From: Trichocoleus desertorum NBK24
Lineage (GTDB): Bacteria > Cyanobacteriota > Cyanobacteriia > FACHB-46
Length of the DNA stretch: 64,000 nt
Direction of reading: 5' to 3'
Assembly: GCF_030409055.1 (NCBI RefSeq)
Contig: NZ_CP116619.1
Span: 5,241,767-5,305,766 of the forward strand
Shown in pieces: positions 46,055 to 53,264 of this stretch (position 1 is its first letter; each line of letters begins with the position of its first letter). The notes below the pieces were generated by a model. It was not told the origin of the DNA. It did not search any database and saw nothing but the letters and a program-made list of their open reading frames with translations. The translations under genes and the position numbers were made by a program.

Positions 46055-48463
46055 GTGAGTAAGTTGGTCGTCTTCAAGTTTGGTGAGGGCAGTTTTGCAC
46101 AGGGTTTTCCTGTGACGCTGCAAATTGGAGAAGAGGGCCAGCCGTCTGCGATCGAGGTCAGAGGAAGGTTTCCATCTGCTCCAGATATCCCTCAGTTATA
46201 TCAGCACTGGCAAAAGGTTTACTATCGACTGGGGGGCATGCGGATTGAAGTTCCTCCTGCCCAAGTCACCAATGTCTCCACCGTGACCGAGTGCGACCAA
46301 GCCGCTCAAAAGCTGCGAGCCAGTTTAATCCACTGGTGGAGCCAAGCCAGTGTACGGGATTTGCGCGAACAGGTTCAAGAAGAAGTACAGCGCCATGAAA
46401 CAGCACGGGTGATTGTGCAGACGCAAGATCTCCTTTTACGCAAACTTCCTTGGCATCTCTGGGCTTTATTTGAACGTCGTCCTGGCGCTGAAATGGCTCT
46501 CTGCGCTGATTATGCTCCTGCTTCTCCACCGCTCAAAAGCCCAGTCAAAATTTTGGCGGTACTGGGTAACAGTGAAGGCATTGATGTCCAAGCCGATCGC
46601 GCCGTCCTAGAGCAGTTGCCAGGAGCCAGGGTGACGTTGCTAGAGAAACCCCGCCGCCAGCAACTCAGTGAACAGTTGTGGAGTCAGCCGTGGGACATTC
46701 TGTTTTTTGCAGGACATAGTTCTAGTGAGGAACGGGGACAAATCCAAATTAATGACATCGAAACGCTCTCCCTCGATCAGCTCCGTTATGCGTTAAAGGC
46801 AGCAGTCCGTAACAATCTGAAGCTAGCCATTTTTAACTCTTGCGATGGCTTAGAACTGGCTCGACATCTGGCAGATTTAGGCATTCCGCAGGTAATTGTG
46901 ATGCGAGAACCTGTGCCCGATCCAGTAGCTCAGGCATTCTTGCGCTATTTCTTGCAAGCTTTTGCCCAAGGTCAGTCGTTATATTTGTCAGTGCGGCAAG
47001 CGAGAGAACAGCTACAAGGAATGGAAGGAGACTTTCCCTGTGCTTCTTGGTTGCCTGTCCTCTGCCAAAATCCGGTGGAGTCCCCTTTAGCGTGGCCTGT
47101 GGTCAGGAAGCCCTATCGTCTTGCCAAAACGCTGTTGGGAGGGGCGATCGCGGCTCTTTGCACTGGAATGTTGCAGCCGACTCCACCCTTGCCAACACCT
47201 TGGGCCAACCGCATCAGCTTGGGAGACAAAATCTTAGTCCGGGCGATCGCCACTCCAGCGAAGGAAGCAGGTGTTAAGGCATTTCGCACTCAACAATTCG
47301 GCCAGGCTGCGAAGCAGTTTCAAGCCTCTCTAGAGCAACAACATAACGATCCAGAAACCTTAATCTACTTAAATAATGCTCGCATCGCTAACCAAGCAGT
47401 GGTGAGGATTGTAGTTAGCGTACCGATTGGTAGCAACCTGAATGTCGCTCAAGAGATTCTTCGGGGAGTGGCGCAAGCTCAAGACGAGATCAATCGCCAG
47501 GGAGGTCTGCGGGGACAACTCTTGCAGGTAGCGATCGCAGATGATGAGAACCAACCAGCGATCGCTCGTCAGATTGCCACAGCGCTGGTGCAAGATACAC
47601 AGACCCTAGCCGTGGTGGGGCATAACGCCAGTGATGCCTCTGTCGCTGCTGCGCCTATTTATGACGAGGGAGAATTGGTGATGCTCTCCCCTACAAGTTT
47701 TTCAGACAAGCTCTCTTCGAGCGGCAAATATATTTTTCGTATGGTGCCCAGCATTCGCTTCATTGCCGACGCCCTGGCCCGCTATGCCATTAAAACCGAC
47801 TATAAAGCCAAGATTGCTATCTGTTCGGATACGGCTGCGGTAGACAACGAATCTTTTCGCAATCAATTCACGGCAGCAGTTTTTGCCGATGGTGGGCAGT
47901 TTATCAATGTGACCTGCGACTTCTCCGCCCCTGATTTCAATGCGGAAAGTGCGATCGCGACCATCATTAGTAGTGGCGCTGACAGCATCCTCCTAGCTCC
48001 CCATGTCGATCGGATTAACAAGGCAGTGGAGATGGCGCGAGCCAACCAAGGGCGTTTAACGTTGCTTGGCAGTCCCACGCTGTATACGGCTCAAACGTTG
48101 CAAGCGGGGCAAAGTACAGTCAGTGGCTTGGTGTTGCCTGTGCCTTGGCATCCTACATTTTTAGCCAACAAAGCTTTCCTCCGCGAAGCGCAGCAACTTT
48201 GGGGTGGCTCAGTGAACTGGCGTACTGCTATGTCCTATGATGCGACCCAAACTGTGTTTATGGGATTGCAACAACAACCTACTCGCAAAGGTTTAAGAGA
48301 TACCCTCAGAAGTCCAGATTTCCTGGCTGAGGGAGCCAGCGGCAAGATTCAATTCTTACCTTCCGGAGAACGCAGAATTGTCCCAGGAATCGGTGTACTC
48401 GTGAAAGTACAACCCAGCACCAAAGCTCCTCTCCGATATGAGTTTGCCCTTCTTAAGCCATAA
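46055..48463 (+). CDS. CHAT protease-membrane segment-LivK-type binding domain fusion
   Basis: An 802-residue protein from GTG at 46055. Residues 1-150 are an N-terminal module (SKLVVFKFGEGSFAQGFPV). Residues about 160-340 are a CHAT (caspase-like) domain with His221 in ILFFAGHSSSE and Cys263 in LAIFNSCDGLE. One membrane segment lies at about 356-373. Residues about 390-802 are a type I periplasmic-binding domain (VSVPIGSNLNVAQEILRGVA, AVVGHNASDAS, GLVLPVPWHPT). The expected topology is CHAT in the cytoplasm with the binding domain outside, so a ligand could switch a protease directly. The binding half shares most of its sequence with the protein at 42154. The last gene of the cassette. Confidence 0.9.
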   Translation: MSKLVVFKFGEGSFAQGFPVTLQIGEEGQPSAIEVRGRFPSAPDIPQLYQHWQKVYYRLGGMRIEVPPAQVTNVSTVTECDQAAQKLRASLIHWWSQASVRDLREQVQEEVQRHETARVIVQTQDLLLRKLPWHLWALFERRPGAEMALCADYAPASPPLKSPVKILAVLGNSEGIDVQADRAVLEQLPGARVTLLEKPRRQQLSEQLWSQPWDILFFAGHSSSEERGQIQINDIETLSLDQLRYALKAAVRNNLKLAIFNSCDGLELARHLADLGIPQVIVMREPVPDPVAQAFLRYFLQAFAQGQSLYLSVRQAREQLQGMEGDFPCASWLPVLCQNPVESPLAWPVVRKPYRLAKTLLGGAIAALCTGMLQPTPPLPTPWANRISLGDKILVRAIATPAKEAGVKAFRTQQFGQAAKQFQASLEQQHNDPETLIYLNNARIANQAVVRIVVSVPIGSNLNVAQEILRGVAQAQDEINRQGGLRGQLLQVAIADDENQPAIARQIATALVQDTQTLAVVGHNASDASVAAAPIYDEGELVMLSPTSFSDKLSSSGKYIFRMVPSIRFIADALARYAIKTDYKAKIAICSDTAAVDNESFRNQFTAAVFADGGQFINVTCDFSAPDFNAESAIATIISSGADSILLAPHVDRINKAVEMARANQGRLTLLGSPTLYTAQTLQAGQSTVSGLVLPVPWHPTFLANKAFLREAQQLWGGSVNWRTAMSYDATQTVFMGLQQQPTRKGLRDTLRSPDFLAEGASGKIQFLPSGERRIVPGIGVLVKVQPSTKAPLRYEFALLKP

Positions 48464-48586
48464 ATCGGGCCTTAATTTCTACCTGGGAAGAACCTGAAGC
48501 TGGCTGGCATAGACGGAGCAGGTCTCAGGTTAGTCATTTATCATGAAGTAAGGTAAAGCGTATCTCAAAAAGTAGAGTTAAAACTC

Positions 48587-49240
48587 ATGGCGTTATTCGG
48601 ATTTGGTAAAAAGCTGAGCTTACCTACGCCAGCAGAAGCCTTGCCAGGACGGGCAGAACCCATGTCGGTTCCGGAAAAGCACTTTGTTAATGGCAACCCC
48701 TTGCAGCCTCCTTACCCTGCTGGGCTAGAAATGGCGATGTTTGGTATGGGATGCTTCTGGGGCGCAGAGCGGAAGTTTTGGCAGCTACCGGGTGTGTTCA
48801 CGACTGCTGTGGGCTATGCTGCTGGCGTGACCCCCAATCCCACTTACCAAGAAGTTTGCTCTGGCATGACTGGGCACAATGAAGTGGTGCAAGTAGTGTT
48901 TGATCCCAAGCAAATCAGCTATGAGGCTTTGCTGAAAGCATTTTGGGAGAACCACAATCCCACCCAAGGCATGCGCCAAGGCAATGATTCTGGAACTCAA
49001 TACCGCTCTGGAATCTATGCGTATTCGGAGCAGCAACGTAAATTGGCCGAAACTTCGCGGGATGCTTACCAACTAGGCTTAAGCAAAGCAGGCTATGGAA
49101 CCATCACGACGGAGATTATTGAGGCTCCAGAGTTCTACTACGCAGAAAGCTACCATCAACAATACTTAGCGAAAAACCCTAACGGTTACTGCGGCTTGGG
49201 TGGGACTAATGTCTGCTTGCCAGACGTGATTCAAGCTTAG
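48587..49240 (+). CDS. msrA: Peptide-methionine (S)-S-oxide reductase
   Basis: A 217-residue MsrA that repairs oxidised methionine. Cys56 lies in the family motif [42 protein letters not shown] and [13 protein letters not shown] follow, and the C-terminus [13 protein letters not shown] keeps the recycling cysteines. The first 45 residues are an extra N-terminal extension found in cyanobacterial forms. It is followed by a hairpin terminator at 49276. Confidence 0.95.
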   Translation: MALFGFGKKLSLPTPAEALPGRAEPMSVPEKHFVNGNPLQPPYPAGLEMAMFGMGCFWGAERKFWQLPGVFTTAVGYAAGVTPNPTYQEVCSGMTGHNEVVQVVFDPKQISYEALLKAFWENHNPTQGMRQGNDSGTQYRSGIYAYSEQQRKLAETSRDAYQLGLSKAGYGTITTEIIEAPEFYYAESYHQQYLAKNPNGYCGLGGTNVCLPDVIQA

Positions 49241-49275
49241 GGCAAGACTCTAAAGTTTTACGCAGTTTTGCGATC

Positions 49276-49310
49276 GCTGGCAGCACCAACCCTGCCAGCT
49301 TTGTTATTTT
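49276..49310 (+). terminator. Hairpin terminator after msrA
   Basis: Perfect 7-bp stem GCTGGCA/TGCCAGC with a ten-base loop, followed by TTTGTTATTTT. The T-run is interrupted, so it is weaker than the terminator after dxs. Confidence 0.65.
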
Positions 49311-49386
49311 ATGTACTCAATTTGTTGGTGCGATCGCTCATTCTTCTAGGAAAGCTCCGGAGGCAGGTGCCCCCAGAAGTTTAGTG

Positions 49387-50010
49387 CTATTCCCAGCCCA
49401 GAGGCGGTTCAATTAAAGTTTGGTCAGACTTACCAACCGTTGCTCCTGGCTTATCCACTATTTTGACTGTAGTCGCCTGTGGCCCTTCTTCTCCATCTTC
49501 CACAAAGAAACGTACACCTGTGCCAATTTCCAGACGATCGAAATCGTCGTGGAGGACGCTATTACGGTGGAAGTAGATGTCCTGACCGTCCAAAGTCTTG
49601 ATAAAGCCGTATCCTTCCTCACGAAAGATTTTGTTAACTAAGGCAGTAGTCTCATAGGCTTCTTGGTTTTGAGACTTATCACTTTCGTGCTGGCGTTTGG
49701 TGAGTTTGCTCAACTGGCGACGAGCAGCGCTGAAAGCGTCCCGAATCACAGTATCGAGTTCAACGTATTGTGTTTCTTCCCCAGGGTTGGAGTCAGCGAC
49801 CAGCTCATGACCAGGAGGTACGGTCATATCAATCCGGACTCGGTAAGGAGAACCGCTGCGGGGGCGATCGTGAATTTTTTCTACAGCAATATGGCAACTA
49901 CTGATGTGATCGCAAACTTCTTCTAACTTGGCAACTTTTTCATGAATGAGAGCATCGATCGCGGCTGTTTTTTCAACATCACGATAGGTAACTTCTAAAG
50001 GAACTTTCAT
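49387..50010 (-). CDS. Ribosome hibernation factor HPF/RaiA with C-terminal cold-shock-type domain
   Basis: A 207-residue protein. Residues 1-105 match the HPF/RaiA (S30AE) fold: MKVPLEVTYRDVEKTAAIDA, SSCHIAVEKIHD and the aromatic/basic face. Residues 115-190 form a small beta-barrel like a cold-shock domain (VNKIFREEGYGFIKTLDGQD, IYFHRNSVL, VRFFVEDGEEGPQATTVKIV). HPF binds and inactivates 70S ribosomes under stress; here the fused RNA-binding domain replaces the usual HPF C-terminal dimer domain. The upstream region has a hairpin (50058-50081). Confidence 0.85.
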   Translation of the reverse strand: MKVPLEVTYRDVEKTAAIDALIHEKVAKLEEVCDHISSCHIAVEKIHDRPRSGSPYRVRIDMTVPPGHELVADSNPGEETQYVELDTVIRDAFSAARRQLSKLTKRQHESDKSQNQEAYETTALVNKIFREEGYGFIKTLDGQDIYFHRNSVLHDDFDRLEIGTGVRFFVEDGEEGPQATTVKIVDKPGATVGKSDQTLIEPPLGWE

Positions 50011-50216
50011 ATTTGTCTCTCCAATGATTAGGCATTTTTAGTTCGAACAGAAACTAAAGTCCTCCTGAATCGGGGAGGACTCTGATGCCTGCAACAACTA
50101 GAAATGCTCAGAAATTAATTTGACCTCAGGTGACTGACATCGCTTCCACAGCAGCGTGGGTGTAACGAATAAAGTTAGCTGGGTCAAACTCAGTAAAAGC
50201 AGGGCTAAAGCTAGAT
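50011..50216 (-). promoter_or_regulatory. 5' leader of the HPF/cold-shock gene with a hairpin holding an SD-like sequence
   Basis: At 50058-50081 an 8-bp perfect stem (AGTCCTCC/GGAGGACT) encloses an eight-base loop. In the transcript (minus strand) the strand nearer the gene reads AGGAGGACT, that is an anti-Shine-Dalgarno-complementary stretch locked in the stem about 48 bases upstream of the ATG. It could be an RNA switch for translation or an arbitrary hairpin; its function is inferred. Nothing else is evident. Confidence 0.45.
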
Positions 50217-50444
50217 TTGAAACACTACTTCCGATCATGCTATGCGGCGATCGCAGCAACGGATTCTATCGCAATACAGAAATCAAAATTCAGTGGTGTC
50301 TCTAAGGGCTTAGGCAGCTTGACTGAGGTTTTTGCGGGGCTGAGTGCTAAGTGGAACCGTCTCAAATTTCAACGGGCGATCGCATCTCTCCAACTCAGCC
50401 GCTTTCAGTTCTACTTACAGCAAGCTCAAGCTGTGTTGCTCTAG
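50217..50444 (+). CDS. Possible small helical protein
   Basis: A 75-codon plus-strand frame from a TTG. The product (KWNRLKFQRAIASLQLSRFQ and LQQAQAVLL at the end) would be amphipathic and basic. There is no good ribosome site, and its 3' end overlaps the DUF2949 gene on the other strand by 30 bases. It may be a real small protein or a shadow frame. Low confidence. Confidence 0.25.
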   Translation: MKHYFRSCYAAIAATDSIAIQKSKFSGVSKGLGSLTEVFAGLSAKWNRLKFQRAIASLQLSRFQFYLQQAQAVLL

Positions 50445-50615
50445 CCAGTCAAAGATTTGATCTAGTTGGCTTAAAGTCACCAAGCCATACTGCCAAAGCA
50501 TCATCGGTAAAAGGTTTGGAGATTCTGAGTGTTGCCAAGCTAGCATGACAGCAGCGGCTGGAATCGCCAAGTCCTCTTGCAAAAACCGGATGAATGATTG
50601 ATTTCTAGCTTCCAT
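50415..50615 (-). CDS. DUF2949 protein
   Basis: About 66 residues from ATG at 50615 (GTG at 50624 is an alternative). The family pattern is clear: FIRFLQEDLAIPAAAVMLAW, then LLPMMLWQYGLVTLSQLDQI and FDWLEQH. DUF2949 is a small cyanobacterial family of unknown function. The ISAzo13-like element begins about 30 bases upstream of the start. Confidence 0.85.
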   Translation of the reverse strand: MEARNQSFIRFLQEDLAIPAAAVMLAWQHSESPNLLPMMLWQYGLVTLSQLDQIFDWLEQHSLSLL

Positions 50616-50717
50616 CGTCCTCACCCTGTGGTTGGTTTGCAGTTAGGAGGTTTCTGGCAAAGAATTTACCCAAGTCTTAAGATCGATGTCATCCTCCTAA
50701 AAACAAGGAGCAAGCGT

Positions 50718-51245
50718 TTGGAAAGCCTCAATTGTTCTGAAACCTCACTCACTGCTTCTCAAATTGACGATCTATGTTTGGCAGCCTCCAAAATGAGCGG
50801 GGCGGCTCGTCGGAGCTATCAAGCGCAGATGACGTTGAAGTATTGTGACGGGAATGCTCGCATGGCTGAGCGTGTGTTTGGGTGGGGCCGAAACAATATC
50901 GAAGTGGGATTAGCAGAACAGCGCAGTGGCATCATTTGTGTCGGCGCTCAAGCGGGCTATAGCGGGAGCAAACGATGGGAGGAGAAGCCCTCTGAAGTGG
51001 CAGCAGCGTTACGAGCACTGGCAGAAGCGCAGGCTCAACAAGACCCAACGTTTGAAAGCTCAGTCGCTTACACCCGATTAACGGCTCAGCAAGCATTAGC
51101 ACAACTACGCCAGCAGGGATTTGCTCCAGAGCAGTTGCCAGTGCCTAGTACAATGGCCGTGATTCTCAATCGGATGGGATACCGATTGCAACCCGTGGTG
51201 AAGGCGAAACCCCAAAAAACTTCCCGAAACAGACGCCATCTTTGA
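50718..51245 (+). CDS. ISAzo13-like transposase, first frame
   Basis: About 175 residues from TTG at 50718, with AAGGAG seven bases upstream, well spaced. It carries the N-terminal DNA-binding helices (RRSYQAQMTLKYCDGNARMA, then GWGRNNIEVGL) and the helical ALAEAQAQQDPTFESSVAYT region of the family. The frame ends at 51243-51245 after reading KPQKTSRNRRHL. The catalytic part continues in the +1 frame; the frames overlap only at 51202-51242, where a run of six A (51214-51219) lies. Confidence 0.75.
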   Translation: MESLNCSETSLTASQIDDLCLAASKMSGAARRSYQAQMTLKYCDGNARMAERVFGWGRNNIEVGLAEQRSGIICVGAQAGYSGSKRWEEKPSEVAAALRALAEAQAQQDPTFESSVAYTRLTAQQALAQLRQQGFAPEQLPVPSTMAVILNRMGYRLQPVVKAKPQKTSRNRRHL

Positions 51246-51939
51246 CAACATCAGCGCGAAAGATTCCGGTTCAAACAGCGGTCGTGTCAAACGATTAAGC
51301 ATTGACTGCAAAGCGACGGTTGCCATTGGGGAATATTCACGAGGTGGAAAAACCAGGGGCAATATCAAGGCGAGTGATCATGATATGGGCTGTGAGGAAA
51401 AATATATTCCCTGTGGCATTGTGGATGAGGACAGTGGACAATTGCATATCTCCTTTGGTAGTTCCTACAAAACGAGTGATTTCATTGTCGATACGCTTGA
51501 AAATTGGTGGAATGGACTGTCTAGCACTCAGCAAGCAAAGACTAAACGCTTGCAACTGAAAGTAGATAACGGAGCGGAAAGTAGCGGGATTCGGACCCAA
51601 TTCCTCAAGCGGATGGTCAAGTTTTCAGACCAAATTGGCAAGCCCATTCAGTTGCTTTATTACCCGCCATATCACAGCAAATACAATCCAATTGAACGAT
51701 GTTGGGGAATTTTGGAACAACATTGGAACGGCACTCAATTGAAGGATGCAGAGACGATGCTGCAATGGGCGCGAAGTATGACTTGGAAAGGGATTCATCC
51801 CATCATTCAATTGAACCAAAAGTCTTACTTAAAGGGAATCTCCCTTAGCAAAATGGAGATGCAAAGAATCGAAAATAGACTGGAACGCAATCCTGATTTA
51901 CCGAAATGGGATATCCTGATTCGACCCGTTAGTGGGTAA
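51202..51939 (+). CDS. ISAzo13-like transposase, second frame (catalytic)
   Basis: The +1 frame, open from 51202, reads KKLPETDAIFDNI and then the DDE core: LSIDCKATVAIGEYSRGG (first Asp), LQLKVDNGAESSGIR (second Asp), HSKYNPIERCWGILEQ (Glu). It ends at 51939. Without a strong start of its own it needs a +1 (or -2) frame switch at the A-run, or the element has been disabled by a one-base gain or two-base loss there. The earliest sensible reinitiation is ATG at 51385. Confidence 0.75.
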   Translation, partial: RRNPKKLPETDAIFDNISAKDSGSNSGRVKRLSIDCKATVAIGEYSRGGKTRGNIKASDHDMGCEEKYIPCGIVDEDSGQLHISFGSSYKTSDFIVDTLENWWNGLSSTQQAKTKRLQLKVDNGAESSGIRTQFLKRMVKFSDQIGKPIQLLYYPPYHSKYNPIERCWGILEQHWNGTQLKDAETMLQWARSMTWKGIHPIIQLNQKSYLKGISLSKMEMQRIENRLERNPDLPKWDILIRPVSG

Positions 51940-51959
51940 ACTCATTCTTGGAAATCTCC

Positions 51960-52175
51960 TTACATCTCTGCCGACAATTCGTTTACGACTTGTACTCGAT
52001 GCTGTTTCAAAGCATGAAGTAAACGGTCAATCGTGCGTTGCTCCTCTTCGCTCATCTCGTCGCTTAGAAGGGCTGCCAGGATTCCATAGCGATCGGCTAA
52101 GGTGATCTTGCCAGAGCTGCTGACCTGAGCAAACAGTTCGGAGAGAGCAGAGGGCAAGAGGTTAACAGGAAGCAT
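51960..52175 (-). CDS. Small conserved cyanobacterial protein
   Basis: A 71-residue protein (MLPVNLLPSALSELFAQVSS, then GKITLADRYGILAALLSDEM and EEEQRTIDRLLHALK). It is mostly helical and acidic. I recognise it as a recurrent small cyanobacterial protein but know no function. The stop codon TAA is the TTA target duplication of the adjacent IS, so the gene ends right at the element and is not broken. Confidence 0.7.
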   Translation of the reverse strand: MLPVNLLPSALSELFAQVSSSGKITLADRYGILAALLSDEMSEEEQRTIDRLLHALKQHRVQVVNELSAEM

Positions 52176-52319
52176 CGTGACGTTCAGGAACTCGCTACTG
52201 TTAATATCTGATTTTTCGCAGCAAATTCCAGTGATAGACCAAGCTCAGTCTTGTGGGTCGTGCATCAAAATGTGGTGGGCTCGGTAAAGTAGAAAGGCAC
52301 CCACCCCAAAGCATGATCT

Positions 52320-52697
52320 ATGGAATGCAAACTCTGTGCTTACCCCCGCACCCATAAACATGGCAAAGCTCCTAACGGTAGCCAACGATATTTCTGTCCG
52401 CAGTGCCAGCAAACGTTCAATGAACGCTTTGACACCTTGTACTATCATCGCCAAGTCACGCCAGAACAGATTCGACAGGTATTGCAGGCCCATAGCGAAG
52501 GCAGCAGTCTGAGAGGGATTAGCCGCACGAGTGGACTGGCCTATAACACAGTCGTGAGCATCGTTCGTGCTGCTAGTCAGCAGGCGCAATTGGTGCATAA
52601 TGCTCAAGTTCAGGCAGTACAAACACAGGAAGTGAGCGCGGATGAACTGTGGTCATTTGTCGCAAAAAACAGAAACAGTGCCTTCCCGACGAGTTAG
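52320..52697 (+). CDS. insA: IS1 family InsA-like protein
   Basis: A 125-residue frame. A zinc-finger-like N-terminus (CKLCAYPRTHKHG, then RYFCPQCQQTF) and helix-turn-helix (SEGSSLRGISRTSGLAYNTV) match InsA, which binds the IS ends and represses transposase. The frame continues past the AAAAAAC site at 52664 and stops at 52697. Ribosomes that slip -1 there continue into the InsB frame. Confidence 0.92.
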   Translation: MECKLCAYPRTHKHGKAPNGSQRYFCPQCQQTFNERFDTLYYHRQVTPEQIRQVLQAHSEGSSLRGISRTSGLAYNTVVSIVRAASQQAQLVHNAQVQAVQTQEVSADELWSFVAKNRNSAFPTS

Positions 52698-53149
52698 AGG
52701 TGGGGGATTGCTGGATTGGCGTGAGTCTAGCGGATTCGAGTGGACTGATCCTAGCGGCCCGAGTGGGAAAACATACGGATGAATTGATTGAGGAGTTAGT
52801 GGTTAGTAGTGAAGGCAAAACTGTCTGTAGATGTTGGAATAGTGATGGTTGGGGAGGCTACGAGAGAGTATTGCCGCCTGAGATTCTCCACCATCTTGGT
52901 AAAGATAAGACGCAACGCTTAGAGAGAACCAATGGAGTGGTGAGACAACAGACCGGACGGTGGCACCGCAGACAGAACAAGTTTGGCAAGGTGTGGGAAC
53001 AAACCAAGGTAACGACGCGGATAGTCGTGAGTTACTTCAATTGGATTTGGCAGCATAGTCGCTTGAAGACGACAGCAGCGCAACGAGCAGGATTAACGCT
53101 ACAGCCCTGGACTTGGCATGATTTAATCACTTATCCCACTATTATTTGA
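52649..53149 (+). CDS. insB: IS1 family InsB'-like catalytic frame
   Basis: A 166-codon frame overlapping insA. A -1 slip at A6C gives the fused transposase, reading FVAKKQKQCLPDELEVGDCW across the junction. The DDE-type core follows with CWNSDGWGGYERVLP, then RLERTNGVVRQQTGRWHRRQ and FGKVWEQ. The start at 52649 is only the frame limit. Full-length and intact. Confidence 0.92.
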   Translation: MVICRKKQKQCLPDELEVGDCWIGVSLADSSGLILAARVGKHTDELIEELVVSSEGKTVCRCWNSDGWGGYERVLPPEILHHLGKDKTQRLERTNGVVRQQTGRWHRRQNKFGKVWEQTKVTTRIVVSYFNWIWQHSRLKTTAAQRAGLTLQPWTWHDLITYPTII

Positions 53150-53264
53150 TGCACTACCGTCTTGTGATAGTTAGCGGGTGATCAGGTGACGAGCATCACG
53201 TGATCGCTGGCCTCCAGCAGCTCAACTCCTCAAAGCCACTTGTAAATGAAGAGCTTGACTCGAA

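Larger units (their letters stand above)
50646..51959 (+). mobile_element. ISAzo13-like insertion sequence, about 1.3 kb
   Basis: Terminal inverted repeats of about 28 bp align without gaps. The left end reads AGGAGGTTTCTGGCAAAGAA then TTTACCCA. The right end (complement) reads AGGAGATTTCCAAGAATGAG then TTTACCCA, about seven mismatches. TTA lies directly outside each end (50643-50645 and 51960-51962), a likely 3-bp target duplication. The insertion preserves the TAA stop of the neighbouring small gene (51960-52175). Confidence 0.8.
52256..53158 (+). mobile_element. IS1-family insertion sequence with exact 8-bp target duplication
   Basis: A 903-bp element. The ends are inverted repeats: left GGTCGTGCATCAAAATGTGG, right (complement) GGTAGTGCATCAAATAATAG, each followed by TGGG. 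The flanks are GTCTTGTG at 52248-52255 and GTCTTGTG at 53159-53166, a perfect 8-bp target duplication typical of IS1. It carries insA- and insB-like frames joined by a canonical A6C slippery site at 52664-52670. It looks intact and recently inserted. Confidence 0.95.
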
